Assembly: GCF_001552635.1 (NCBI RefSeq)
Contig: NZ_BCRO01000040.1
Coordinates: forward strand, 1 to 64,000
From: Actinomadura hibisca NBRC 15177
GTDB lineage: Bacteria; Actinomycetota; Actinomycetes; Streptosporangiales; Streptosporangiaceae
DNA: 64,000 bases
Direction of reading: 5' to 3'
Shown in pieces: positions 1 through 8,366 of the stretch. Position 1 is the first letter of the stretch. Each line of letters opens with the position of its first letter. The notes beneath the pieces are model-generated. The model was not told where the DNA came from and searched no databases. It was given only the letters and a program-made list of their open reading frames with translations. The translations under genes were made by a program, and so were the position numbers.

Positions 1-105
1 CGCGGGGACCGCACTCCCCGGATCGGCGAATCGAGTGAGACGATCCAGGCATCGCCATCGGCCGCCGCGCAGTTGCCGGAGCTTCACACGGTAGCGACCG
101 GCCAT
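1..105 (-). CDS. Partial hypothetical protein running off the left end
   Basis: An open frame begins with ATG at 105 and stays open to the window edge, giving 35 codons. The start overlaps the stop of the upstream gene as TGATG, the same coupling used by the preceding genes of this minus-strand operon, which is the main reason to believe it. The visible N-terminus is basic (MAGRYRVKLRQLRGGRWR) and I do not recognise a family. The rest of the gene lies outside the window. Confidence 0.5.
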   Translation of the reverse strand, partial: MAGRYRVKLRQLRGGRWRCLDRLTRFADPGSAVPA

Positions 106-500
106 CACGAGGCCGGGCTGGTTGCGGATTCGTCGGCGGGCGCGTCCTGGACCAAGACGAAGCGGAAGCTCGGAATGCAGGTGCCCTCGGACACCGCGCC
201 GCCGGGGTAGATCAGCGTGTACCGGCCTCCATGATTCATGATGGTGTGGGGCTGGTAGTCGTGTGGTTGCCAGGTGCGCCGGCCGTCGTCGCCGGTCACG
301 TACGACCCGTGCTCGAAGTCCGCGACGACGGTGGCGGTCTCGGGCACGTGGCATCCCCGATCCCATAGCTCCCGACTGATCTCCCGCCGCACCCTCATTC
401 CGGCGCGCAGTTCCGCGGCCGTGATGGGCCGTTCTCCTTGCCGGGCGAACATCAGCACCCGCTTGTAGTAGGTGCCGCCGACGTAGTCGTGCTGTCCCAT
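105..500 (-). CDS. Hypothetical protein (131 aa)
   Basis: I start this at the ATG at 500 because that codon overlaps the TGA of the upstream gene (TGATG) and a GGAAGAG-like ribosome site precedes it; a longer frame reading further upstream would swallow the upstream gene. The protein is soluble and rich in Tyr, Gly and His, with no signal peptide or membrane segment. I recognise no domain. It is a late member of a tightly packed minus-strand operon of small unknown proteins (3430 down to the left edge), a gene type common on actinomycete plasmids and integrated elements. Confidence 0.65.
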   Translation of the reverse strand: MGQHDYVGGTYYKRVLMFARQGERPITAAELRAGMRVRREISRELWDRGCHVPETATVVADFEHGSYVTGDDGRRTWQPHDYQPHTIMNHGGRYTLIYPGGAVSEGTCIPSFRFVLVQDAPADESATSPAS

Positions 501-961
501 CAGCTCTTCCCTCTCGTGGTGATCTTGCGGAGGCGAATGCCGTCGTATTGGTCCGAGCCGTGGCCGCGCCACCGTTGGCCGTGGAGGTCGCGGACCTCGA
601 CGTACCGCATTCGCCACCGGCCGTTCGCCGACCACCGCCAGCTACCGGTCCACAGCGCGGTGACGGCGCCGAGGATCTCGCCGGGCCAGGTGGTGAAGCT
701 GCCCAGCGGTGGCGGGCCGGAGGCGTTCAAGGACAGGTAGCCGGCGATGGTGTCGCGGACGAGTAGGTCGACGACCTGGTCGTCGTAGGCGCACCGGTAG
801 CAGGACGTCCAGCCGGCGGCGGTGCGGGCGATGCCGTTGGTGAAGGCGTGGTCGGTGAGGGTCGCGGGGTGCCCGCAGTCCAGCGGAACGGTTACAGCAG
901 ATCCGAAGTGGCGAGCGCGGGCCGGGCGGCCCGTTCCGCGAGGGGGGTTGTTGAGGGTCAT
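500..961 (-). CDS. Hypothetical protein with paired Cys motifs (153 aa)
   Basis: The ATG at 961 overlaps the stop of the upstream gene as ATGA, and its own TGA overlaps the next start. The N-terminal third holds a CGH element around residue 29 and a CYRC element around residue 54, spacing that would suit a small zinc site. The C-terminal part is Trp- and Arg-rich (TGSWRWSANGRWRMRYVEV), suggestive of a beta-rich domain. No family is recognised. The coupling on both sides suggests co-translation with its neighbours. Confidence 0.65.
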   Translation of the reverse strand: MTLNNPPRGTGRPARARHFGSAVTVPLDCGHPATLTDHAFTNGIARTAAGWTSCYRCAYDDQVVDLLVRDTIAGYLSLNASGPPPLGSFTTWPGEILGAVTALWTGSWRWSANGRWRMRYVEVRDLHGQRWRGHGSDQYDGIRLRKITTRGKS

Positions 962-1404
962 GGTCGCCTTCTGGTGACGTGGGCGAGCAGCCGTAGGAGG
1001 AGCTGGTGGTGGTGCCGCCTGCTAGAGGAGGCCCAGGTCGTCCGAGGTGTCGAAGGCATCGGGGAGGCGGCAGTCGTGGTCTTGGGCGGCGGTCTCATCG
1101 CTCGTCGACCTCGCGCGGCAGCAGCGCCGCGGCCTTCCGGGCGGATATGGATCAACCCGCCCGGCTCGTTGGGGCCCACGGTGATGATCTCGATCAGGGA
1201 CTGGGCGAATGAGGCATGCAAGCGCAGGAGCGCGAACAGAGCGCCTGGCTCGGTGTCCTCGGTGAGTTGCTGACCGGTCTCGTCCTGGCGTCGGTCGACG
1301 ACCCGCAGGTACTGGTGTTCGAGGAACTGTCCGGTCGCGCGCAGGGAATCCCGCGTGGTGAAGCTCATGAGGACCGGGTATGCGTAGCTCGGCGTCGAGC
1401 TCAA
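958..1404 (-). CDS. Hypothetical protein, 3' part possibly frameshifted
   Basis: The start is TTG at 1404, with a perfect GGAGG six bases upstream. Residues 1 to about 91 look like a normal helical protein (RATGQFLEHQYLRVVDRR, LHASFAQSLIEIITVGPNEP). After the motif LIHIRPEG the composition collapses into Arg/Pro/Thr-rich sequence. A one-base shift near 1137 would instead read KAAALLPREVDER and stop, a more protein-like ending. Either the gene is frameshifted there or the tail is unusual. Its annotated stop overlaps the next gene by ATGA, which argues for leaving the long version as an option. Confidence 0.5.
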   Translation of the reverse strand: MSSTPSYAYPVLMSFTTRDSLRATGQFLEHQYLRVVDRRQDETGQQLTEDTEPGALFALLRLHASFAQSLIEIITVGPNEPGGLIHIRPEGRGAAAARGRRAMRPPPKTTTAASPMPSTPRTTWASSSRRHHHQLLLRLLAHVTRRRP

Positions 1405-1481
1405 GACGTGCCTCCAAGGAACGGTGAAGAAGAGGCCCCCGCCGTGTCGGCGAGGCCCTGGAGGTGCTCGGGGGATCGGAG

Positions 1482-2405
1482 TTAGGCGAGGCCAGCGAGG
1501 CGGGCCGCGATATTGAAGGTCTCAACGGCCTTGCGGGAGACGAGGGCGTGCTGGTTGTCCTCGCTGAGGGCGTTGAGGACCGCGACAACGATCCCGGCCT
1601 CGTCGGCGCGGAACTTCTTGCCGTCGATCGTGTTCTCCCGGCCGCCGTCGGCGATGCGTCGCCACCGGGCGATCCGGCCCTCCGGGGTGGCGGGCGGGTC
1701 GAAGTGGAACTGGGCTTCGATCGCCTCCTGCTCGGCCTGGTTGATCTCGCGGATCGTGTACGCCGAGCTCGGCCAGCCGGTGTCGAACGTGCTCGTGGGC
1801 AAGCCCGGATAGGCGGATGCGGCGCGGCGCAGCTCGGCGTCCTCGTCCTGGGTGATGAGCCGCGGCTGGTGATCTGCGCACAAGCCGTACCTGAGGTCAG
1901 ACGGGCTGAAAGCCGATGTGGGGCGGTCGGCGCGGGGTTCGATGACCCAGGTGGTGATGTTGTCGCACCAGGAGCGGTAGCAGGACCCGAACGTGCTGGT
2001 CTGAATGCCGACGATGATCGTCGGCTCAGGAGAGGTGATGGTGAAGGAGATCTTCGGCGGTCCCTTCGGCTCAGGGTGCGGCGGAGCAGTCTGCTGGTCG
2101 GGCTGGACGCCGTCGTGGCGGGGCCCGAGCCTCCAATGGCCCAGCTGGGCGTAACGGACGAAGTCTTCGACGATCTCCAAGACGTCCTCGCTGTCCGGGC
2201 TGAGTTCGGGACGCTCCGGGTCATAGGGCAGGACCCACTCCAGGAACGCCATGCCGGACGAGCCCTCGTCATTCCACGCCTTGAGGTTGTTGTCGCCCTC
2301 TGCCAGGGTCACCCGCCAGTAGCGGCCGTCGGGAAGCACCCAATTCCACTGGGTGAGAACGTCAGAGGGGGAGTATTGCTCGACGTGAATTCCGTCGACA
2401 ATCAT
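1482..2405 (-). CDS. Hypothetical protein (307 aa)
   Basis: This is the largest of the unknown proteins at the left end. It begins at ATG 2405. It is acidic and Trp-containing (TQWNWVLPDGRYWRVTLAEG near the start), with a Pro-rich linker near residues 105-120, a Cys/Trp patch around 143-150 (SCYRSWCDN) and an acidic helical C-terminal third. There is no signal peptide or membrane helix. Codon use matches its neighbours. No homologous family comes to mind; its place in the operon suggests an accessory function of the mobile element. Confidence 0.65.
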   Translation of the reverse strand: MIVDGIHVEQYSPSDVLTQWNWVLPDGRYWRVTLAEGDNNLKAWNDEGSSGMAFLEWVLPYDPERPELSPDSEDVLEIVEDFVRYAQLGHWRLGPRHDGVQPDQQTAPPHPEPKGPPKISFTITSPEPTIIVGIQTSTFGSCYRSWCDNITTWVIEPRADRPTSAFSPSDLRYGLCADHQPRLITQDEDAELRRAASAYPGLPTSTFDTGWPSSAYTIREINQAEQEAIEAQFHFDPPATPEGRIARWRRIADGGRENTIDGKKFRADEAGIVVAVLNALSEDNQHALVSRKAVETFNIAARLAGLA

Positions 2406-2436
2406 GAGGAAAAGAGTCCTTCAGAAGGGTGAGGGG

Positions 2437-2955
2437 TCAGGCGGAGAGCGTGTCGGAGTCGCGGGCGTTGATCTTTTCGGTGATCCACCATCGGACGGAA
2501 TCGGGGTCCATCCACCGGTAGTGGGAACCGTCGGCGCGCAACTCCTCGAAATATTCGGCGAAGGTTGCGCAGCCGATGACGTGAGCGACCCGGATGAGGG
2601 AAGTGGCGAAGTCGGGGGAGCGGCCGAGTTGCTGGTCGAGTCGCTCCAGACCGCGGTTAATGCGGCGCAGCGTCTTCACCATCGGCTCGGCTCGGCCAAG
2701 TTCCACCTGATACGGACGGAAAGAGATCGTGTCACCATAGGCGCTGCCCTCTAGCGGCTCCACGATGTAGGAACTGATGTGCAGGTCGGCATAGTCGGCG
2801 TACGGCTCGTTGAACCCGAACAAGGGGCTCAGGAGTCGGACACGATCCTCCGGATCGCGATAGACGACCGTGCCAACCAGCTGGGTGGTTCCGCCATGCG
2901 GGTTCTGCGTGGCGACCTGCATGACGAGCTCGGGGTCGGTCCTGGGCTCTCTCAT
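2437..2955 (-). CDS. Hypothetical protein (172 aa)
   Basis: The ATG at 2955 overlaps the upstream stop as ATGA. The sequence mixes a beta-rich N-terminal half (TQLVGTVVYRDPEDRVRLL, then FGFNEPYADYADLHISSY) with a helical C-terminal half ending in YRWMDPDSVRWWITEKI. No catalytic motif or membrane segment is visible and I do not recognise the family. The 31-base gap to the next gene still fits one transcript. Confidence 0.65.
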   Translation of the reverse strand: MREPRTDPELVMQVATQNPHGGTTQLVGTVVYRDPEDRVRLLSPLFGFNEPYADYADLHISSYIVEPLEGSAYGDTISFRPYQVELGRAEPMVKTLRRINRGLERLDQQLGRSPDFATSLIRVAHVIGCATFAEYFEELRADGSHYRWMDPDSVRWWITEKINARDSDTLSA

Positions 2956-3209
2956 CGCTGACCAGCCACCTTGCGGGCCGCGACGTGATCGACCTTGAAG
3001 CTGTAGCCCGACGGGTGGGGGAGGAACTCGCCGAGCGGCGCTGCGGCCAGGGTCTTGCTGAACCGCTGCACGTCAGCTTGTCCGGCGGCATGGTTGTCGT
3101 GCAGACAGTGCGCCGCGGCCACGCATACGGCTCGCAGCGTGCGGGACACGACTTTCCGTTTCTTGATCCGCCCGTCGGGCAGGGGCCGGGGCAGCTCAAA
3201 ATTCGGCAT
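2952..3209 (-). CDS. Small basic hypothetical protein (85 aa)
   Basis: A short Arg/Lys- and His-containing protein (GRIKKRKVVSRTLRAVCVA, then CLHDNHAAGQADVQRF). The ATG at 3209 overlaps the stop of the upstream gene as TAATG and its stop overlaps the next start as ATGA, so translation is probably coupled. The basic N-terminus could bind nucleic acid, but no known domain is recognised. Confidence 0.6.
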   Translation of the reverse strand: MPNFELPRPLPDGRIKKRKVVSRTLRAVCVAAAHCLHDNHAAGQADVQRFSKTLAAAPLGEFLPHPSGYSFKVDHVAARKVAGQR

Positions 3210-3430
3210 TATTCCTCCAGTGCGAAAACGGCATCAGCCAGTTCATGGGCGAGGTGCGCCGCTTCCCGGTCCGAGGCCCGCAAAGCGACCATGGCCGCAG
3301 CGGAATCCGGGCTGTGATGATCGTTAAGCGCTTCCCGCTCGCTTTTCCAGACCCGGTAGCGTTCGTGCAGTTCCTCCAGTGCTGTGTACGCACCGCACGC
3401 GCATCCCACCCAGAGATTCGATCGAGTCAC
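3209..3430 (-). CDS. Small helical hypothetical protein (73 aa), first gene of the operon
   Basis: This begins at GTG 3430 with no obvious ribosome site. The N-terminus has two cysteines (VGCACGAY); the rest is predicted helical and charged (EELHERYRVWKSEREAL, AHLAHELADAVFALEE). It is the most upstream of the overlapping run that continues leftward to base 1. About 200 bases without a convincing gene separate it from the next minus-strand gene, so the operon promoter may lie at 3431-3632. Confidence 0.55.
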   Translation of the reverse strand: MTRSNLWVGCACGAYTALEELHERYRVWKSEREALNDHHSPDSAAAMVALRASDREAAHLAHELADAVFALEE

Positions 3431-3632
3431 ATTGGCATGCGTATCTGCTCATTTGCTCCTCATGATGACGCGTTTGCTGGTGGGGCTAAGAAGTGACCAT
3501 CGGTAGTTGCTTTTCCGTGATTACTCCTTGAAGATCTGAGATTGATTCGTTCTCGGAAGCTGTGCGGTGGGCGAGAAAGGAAGGTGCCCTATGGGAAGCG
3601 CCGGGTATGCGGAGAAGGTCGGCGAGGGTGCG

Positions 3633-4187
3633 TTAGCCGGTGGCCGACGTGAGGCGGATGTGATGCTGGGCGGCGATCACGTCGTGGACCGCCGTCCAGG
3701 CCGCGTCGATGGCATCGCGCTCGGTGCAGGGGGTGTCGTCCATCCAGCGGCGCAGCGCCTTGGCCGCGTAGAGCTCGCCGAACAGGCCCTGCGAAGCCAT
3801 CGATGCCTCGGCCGCCGTCAGCCGTTCGGAGACGGCCATCGGCGCGTGGACGTCGGTCCAGTCGCGGATCATGAGGAGGGTGGCCCACCGGAATCCCGGG
3901 ACGGGAATCGGGGCCGCGGTCACATCCTCAAGGTGGGGATTGGCGACGAGCGAGGCGAACCGCTTGTCGTAGTGCGGTCCGCACAGGAACCGGGTCCAGT
4001 GGTATGACCGGCCATCGATGTCACCACCGGGCGTGGTCCCGGTGACCCTCCAGGTGGCGCGGTGGTCGCAATGGCCCCAGGGGTCGGGGCGTTGGGGCTG
4101 TCGCATCCACTCCTGGCAGGCTTCGACCGGATACGGCTGCGGCGCCAAGCGGACCGCCGAGCGGGACACGGTGAAAGTCACGGTCAC
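3633..4187 (-). CDS. Hypothetical protein with possible Cys/His zinc site (184 aa)
   Basis: The start is GTG 4187, preceded by GGAGAAG at good spacing. The N-terminal half contains Cys and His residues that could bind metal (EACQEWM, WGHCDHRATWRVTG, RFLCGPHYDKRF). The C-terminal half is helical, with ATLLMIRDWTDVHAPMAVSE followed by an Ala-rich region. No catalytic domain is recognised. It sits 60 bases downstream of the PP-loop ATPase gene and may be cotranscribed with it. Confidence 0.6.
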   Translation of the reverse strand: MTVTFTVSRSAVRLAPQPYPVEACQEWMRQPQRPDPWGHCDHRATWRVTGTTPGGDIDGRSYHWTRFLCGPHYDKRFASLVANPHLEDVTAAPIPVPGFRWATLLMIRDWTDVHAPMAVSERLTAAEASMASQGLFGELYAAKALRRWMDDTPCTERDAIDAAWTAVHDVIAAQHHIRLTSATG

Positions 4188-4247
4188 GGCTTAACTTCTC
4201 CAAGGGCGAGGGGAGCTGGATGCCGGTGCAGCGGCTGAACTCGGAGG

Positions 4248-5429
4248 TCAGGCCGCGAACAACTGGGTCTGGTCGACCAGCTCAGACCAGGCACCGGCGA
4301 ATGCTTTGCGGCGCTTGTCGCTGATTCCGGCCGGTCCCAGCGCATAGAGCTGCTGGACAGTCGGGTAGAGCTCGGTCGAAGGAACCCTGAGGTGCGCCCA
4401 GGCGACACCGGACGGGTCGTGCACCAGCGAGATCTTTTCGCTCCTCGCGATGCCCTTGAGTCGGCCGAGGAGCTGGTCGCGGCCACCCTCGAACAGGGTC
4501 TGGACGCTGCGGTAGGCGTGCCCCTTCTTGGTGGGGATGGCCTTGTTCGGGTTGGCGGGATCCTTCTTGGCGAAATAAATGCGCCTGACGTCGTAGACCG
4601 CCCAAGGGCTGGTGCGGATGCGGTGCTCGCTGAGCGCGAGGGCCTCGGTGAGCTGATGGTCGATCGCGAACTGCAGCGCGCTCTCCTTGGCGAAGAGCCG
4701 GCCGCGGGGATTGAGGGCCAGGGACCGTCGCTCCATCTCCAAAGCGAGCGCGGCGCCTTCGGGCTGCTGCCGCCACCTGCTCGCCAGATGTTCGCCATCA
4801 GACCGCGCGAACGGGCAGTAAACGCAGCATGATCGGGGCCAGATGACGCCGAAGACCTCGTGCAGATAGCCGATCGTGTCCTGCCTCGTCCACGCCCACT
4901 CGGCCAGCGGAAAACGAGCCGAGCGATGATCGGTCAGATAACTGGAATCGCGGAGAATCCTCCGGCCTTCCTCGGATGAGAAACCGAGTACATGGACATG
5001 CGCTTCATCACCGAGGTGATCTTTTTTCCACCAGTCCTGCGGCTCACCCTTCGCTTTCTGAGTGCAGTCACGCTTTCCATGAGCGAACTGCGGGACACTG
5101 CCGATATCAAGCTGATAGTCCGTCAGCGTCCATGGCCCGGACATATGCATCCGCTTTGGATTCGTCGAGTCATTGAGAACCACATACCGATGGTGCGCTT
5201 CCTGCCCGCCTCGCGCCAATTGCACATAGCGCACCGAATGCTCACGCATCAGCGGAAGGACGAACTGCTCCATGTGGTCGGCGGTGGATTGAAATTCGGC
5301 GCCGACCTGCGCGGTCAAGACCACCAGATCTTCAAGGTCGAAGAAACGGGTCTCGGGCTCAAGAAGCCAACGGGTCAAAATCCCGACAGAATCAACGCCC
5401 ATTCCCAGAGAAAGGACAACCTTTCCCAC
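4248..5429 (-). CDS. PP-loop ATPase, PAPS reductase-like (393 aa)
   Basis: The N-terminus carries the PP-loop of N-type ATP pyrophosphatases (VVLSLGMGVDS, residues 4-14). This family adenylates a substrate for sulfur or nitrogen transfer. A compact cysteine group lies at 201, 202 and 205 (CCVYCPF), as in phage and plasmid PAPS-reductase-like proteins that bind a metal or cluster. I start at GTG 5429: GGGAG precedes it and the PP-loop follows at once, whereas the longer frame overlaps the ssb gene. The substrate is unknown. Neighbouring ssb and DUF932 genes suggest a DNA- or tRNA-modifying role on a mobile element rather than sulfate assimilation. Confidence 0.7.
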   Translation of the reverse strand: MGKVVLSLGMGVDSVGILTRWLLEPETRFFDLEDLVVLTAQVGAEFQSTADHMEQFVLPLMREHSVRYVQLARGGQEAHHRYVVLNDSTNPKRMHMSGPWTLTDYQLDIGSVPQFAHGKRDCTQKAKGEPQDWWKKDHLGDEAHVHVLGFSSEEGRRILRDSSYLTDHRSARFPLAEWAWTRQDTIGYLHEVFGVIWPRSCCVYCPFARSDGEHLASRWRQQPEGAALALEMERRSLALNPRGRLFAKESALQFAIDHQLTEALALSEHRIRTSPWAVYDVRRIYFAKKDPANPNKAIPTKKGHAYRSVQTLFEGGRDQLLGRLKGIARSEKISLVHDPSGVAWAHLRVPSTELYPTVQQLYALGPAGISDKRRKAFAGAWSELVDQTQLFAA

Positions 5430-5521
5430 GAAAGAACTCCCAGTCCTATGTCGCAGTGCACGTGGTAAAGCAAAGGCCGCAGCCCAGAGCAAACCTGGCT
5501 GCGGCCTTCGACCGGTGGGGA

Positions 5522-6016
5522 TCAGAGCGGAGGGGCCGCCGGCTGTCCGGCACCGGCAGGGGTCGGCGTCGGCCACGGCTCGACCGGTGTACTTGGAACG
5601 TTCCAGGGAGTGGCCGTCTCATCCATCGCAGGGACCGGCGACGGGGCTGAAGGGGTCCTCTGAATGCGGTTGATCACAGCGGATCCCTTGCGCAGAGTCG
5701 GGCCGATCGCGCTGACATCGACCTCGAAGACCGTTCGCTTCTCGCCGGACTTGGTCTCATAGGAACGCTGCTTGAGGCGCCCCTTCACGATGACCTCGTC
5801 ACCCCTTCTGAGCGTTTCCGCTACGTGCTCGCCATAAGGCCCCCACGTGGAGCAGGTCAGGAAGAGCCTCGCCCCGTCCGTCCACTGACCGTCCCGGCCG
5901 ACGTACCGAGACGTGGAGGCGACACGGACCTTTGAGACCGCCTTGCCTGTCGTAATGAAATTCAGGTCCGGGTCGTCGACGAGATTGCCAACAAGTGTCA
6001 CTTCGGTTTCATTCAT
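5522..6016 (-). CDS. ssb: Single-stranded DNA-binding protein (164 aa)
   Basis: The N-terminal 105 residues form an SSB OB-fold (TEVTLVGNLVDDPDLNFITT, then FLTCSTWGPYGEHVAETL and GDEVIVKGRLKQRSYETKSG). A Pro-rich linker follows. The C-terminus ends in AAPPL and lacks the acidic DDDIPF-type tip that recruits replication proteins to chromosomal SSB. That fits an element-encoded SSB. I choose the ATG at 6016, preceded by AGGAG, over a longer frame. It probably coats single strands during element replication or transfer. Confidence 0.9.
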   Translation of the reverse strand: MNETEVTLVGNLVDDPDLNFITTGKAVSKVRVASTSRYVGRDGQWTDGARLFLTCSTWGPYGEHVAETLRRGDEVIVKGRLKQRSYETKSGEKRTVFEVDVSAIGPTLRKGSAVINRIQRTPSAPSPVPAMDETATPWNVPSTPVEPWPTPTPAGAGQPAAPPL

Positions 6017-6267
6017 GAAAGAGGCTCCTTCTTCGGGGCTGGATGATTTACGTGAATATCGAATGATTGAGCGAAGGGGGCCGGGATGGCTGCGCACCGG
6101 CCTTCCGGTGGAAAATGGATATGGAGTAATGAAAAACGTCTCGACCGCAGGTATGGACGGGATATAGAGCGGCGCAGGCAGCAGCAGCGTGAGCGAAAGA
6201 CACGTGGTGAAGACGGAGGCCCGGCTGTGCTTCTCTTTGATCCGGCGGGGCGAGTAAACGGTGAGAT

Positions 6268-7416
6268 CTAGACGGCAGCCAGGTGCAGTGCCTTGAGTGC
6301 CTTGGACTCCATGTCGTGGGCGGCGTCGCCGTCCTGGACGACCTGAGCGGCGCTGGTGACCGCGTGCATCACGCCGCCGGCCGACATGGCGGCGCCCATC
6401 ATGAAGTGGTCGAGGATGAGCTCGCGCTGCTCTTCGGTGAACCGGAGGTTCTGGGAGACGGTGGTGATCGTCTCCTCCGGCCGGGTGACGGGCACGCCCG
6501 CCTTGGCCTCCATCGAGGTGATGACCTCCTGGACGAACTCCGGACGCAGGAACTCCCGGACGGCGTCGCGGGTCTTGCTGGTGATCAGGTCCAGGGTGCG
6601 GGCGAGGGTCTGCTCGCTCCAGTTGACCAGGCCCTCATCGATCCGGCCGCCCAGGTGCACGGTCCGCTGCCGGTGGCTGGTGATCGTCTGCCCGTTGGCG
6701 CAGACCTTGAAGATGATCCTCGGTTCGATCACCGCCGCGCCGGCGCCGGTCTCTGAGTTGCGGATGACGAATCCGCCCCAGACGATCGGGTCGTCCACGC
6801 CGCGCATTCCGGTGAACGGGCTGCGGTAGTCGTAGGTCAGCGCGGGAGACTCGACCTGGACCGCGGGGGAGAAGATCCGGATGTACATGCGCTGCTCGGT
6901 CAGATCGCAGCCCTGGATCTCCACGGGCACGCCCGCGTCCTTGATCCCCTGCATCGCGGCGGTCAGCACGTCCAGGTGGTCGATCCGCTTGTAGGTGTCG
7001 GACAGCAGCGCCCGTGCGACTCCTGGTCGGCCGGCCTCGCCGGTGAAGGCCCGCACCAGGTAGTTGGTGTCCTGGGCGCGGTCGAGCCAGCCGTTGACGT
7101 TGGTGTCCCACAGATCGACGGCGTCCCTGCGGCACTTGCGCAGATAGGCGGTGGCAATGCCGAGCTTGGCCGAGACATCGGAGTCGCACGCCTTGGTCGG
7201 CAGGTAACGGCCGTTGGGATCGGTGACGCCGTTTCCGGAGATCAGCGGCTCGGCCCCGGAGATGAGCAGGTGTCCGTCTTGAGCGCGCAGGGAACGCGGC
7301 GACATGACCACGTCGACCTTGCGTGCCTGTTGAGCGGTCAGCAGAGCGTGCAGGCGATGAAGATCAGTGTCTCGGCTGGTCAACTCCAGCGGAGACGGTG
7401 AGGCGGTGATGGGCAT
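6268..7416 (-). CDS. DUF932-family plasmid/phage-type protein (382 aa)
   Basis: The full-length sequence resembles DUF932 proteins of phages and plasmids. Features include the GRYLPTKACDSDVSAKLGI region, WGGFVIRNSETGAGA, and a conserved centre around IFKVCANGQTITSHRQRTVH. The family function is not established. It is usually found beside replication or recombination genes, and here it lies 252 bases upstream of ssb. I start at ATG 7416, which has GAGAGGGA upstream; a longer frame of Arg/Pro-rich sequence is unlikely. No membrane segments or signal peptide. Confidence 0.75.
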   Translation of the reverse strand: MPITASPSPLELTSRDTDLHRLHALLTAQQARKVDVVMSPRSLRAQDGHLLISGAEPLISGNGVTDPNGRYLPTKACDSDVSAKLGIATAYLRKCRRDAVDLWDTNVNGWLDRAQDTNYLVRAFTGEAGRPGVARALLSDTYKRIDHLDVLTAAMQGIKDAGVPVEIQGCDLTEQRMYIRIFSPAVQVESPALTYDYRSPFTGMRGVDDPIVWGGFVIRNSETGAGAAVIEPRIIFKVCANGQTITSHRQRTVHLGGRIDEGLVNWSEQTLARTLDLITSKTRDAVREFLRPEFVQEVITSMEAKAGVPVTRPEETITTVSQNLRFTEEQRELILDHFMMGAAMSAGGVMHAVTSAAQVVQDGDAAHDMESKALKALHLAAV

Positions 7417-8366
7417 GGCCGGTCCCTCTCGATCCGGGGGAGAACGGAGGGCCCGCCCTCCCGGCGGAGAAGAGAGGGCGCGACGGCCGCCCGCGGCCTG
7501 CCACCCGGTGGCCCGGCCCGCCAAGATGTTTTCGCGTCAGCGAAAAGATCTCTGGTCGGGCCGGAGCGAGCGAAGCGAGAGCCGGGTTGCGGGTCCGCCA
7601 GGACGGCGCGATACCCGACTCCGCCGCGGGAGGGCGCGGCCCGACCCGGACGGCGCGCGCCGACCACGCTTGGCATGTGCCCGCAGCCCCTGGCGGCTCC
7701 CCGATGTGCCCGTTTGTGGCCATTACGTCCTTTGGGGACCTCTGGCGTGACCGGGCATGCCGCAACCAGCAGCTGGAGGGGATGGAGGGCCGATGACCGA
7801 GGTGCCGGAGACCGCGCCCAGCATGCTGGCCGGTTCTGGGGCAGCTGAGGATTGCTCTACCCATGATCACTTTCGGTGAGGAAACTTCACTGAAAAGGGT
7901 CTTTACTTATTCGGTCAGATGACAAATGATCTCCATCAAGGTTGCTTGTCGGACGACATGTAGCGCCGTTCAAGGCGTCGTGCGCCACCTGTTCGTGCTG
8001 ATGAAAAGGGGTTTGTGGGGTGTAGTGCTGGTCTTTGACTTGGACTTCCTCGACGCTTGGCAGGCGGTAGGCCTGGCAAGCGTGTCATGCAGCAAACGTT
8101 TCCCTTTTCCTTCGATGGAGGTAGGGATCGCCGCAGGTCACAGCCTTGTCAATGCCTGTGAAGGCGGCTCCAGTGTCCTACTCGGTCCTTCCGCGTCTGA
8201 CCACTGACGTACCCGCTGCATCCCACACTCTGCAACGTCAGATTCATTCATTACCGCGCCACTCCTTCTCTTCGCCATGCCTTCAAAAGAAGGGATAACG
8301 CTTTATAGGTCGTCAAGGCTAGGCGTGGAGAGGCCATTTCGTCATGCCTTCTTTTTTGAGAGGACA
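7417..8366. other. Intergenic region, no convincing gene
   Basis: This stretch separates the minus-strand element genes from the plus-strand RHS gene. The left half is very GC-rich and open in several frames without protein-like sequence. It holds a short hairpin (TTTTCGC/GCGAAAA, 7529-7546). The right half, from about 7840, is clearly more AT-rich, with an imperfect inverted repeat (TTTCGGTGA and TTCACTGAAA, near 7870-7895). That half is the likely promoter region of the RHS gene. A 93-codon frame at 7926 has atypical composition and I do not accept it. Confidence 0.5.

Noticed and set aside
7926..8207. 93-codon plus-strand frame before the RHS gene
   Set aside because: Atypical composition, no ribosome site, and it lies in the AT-richer probable promoter region.
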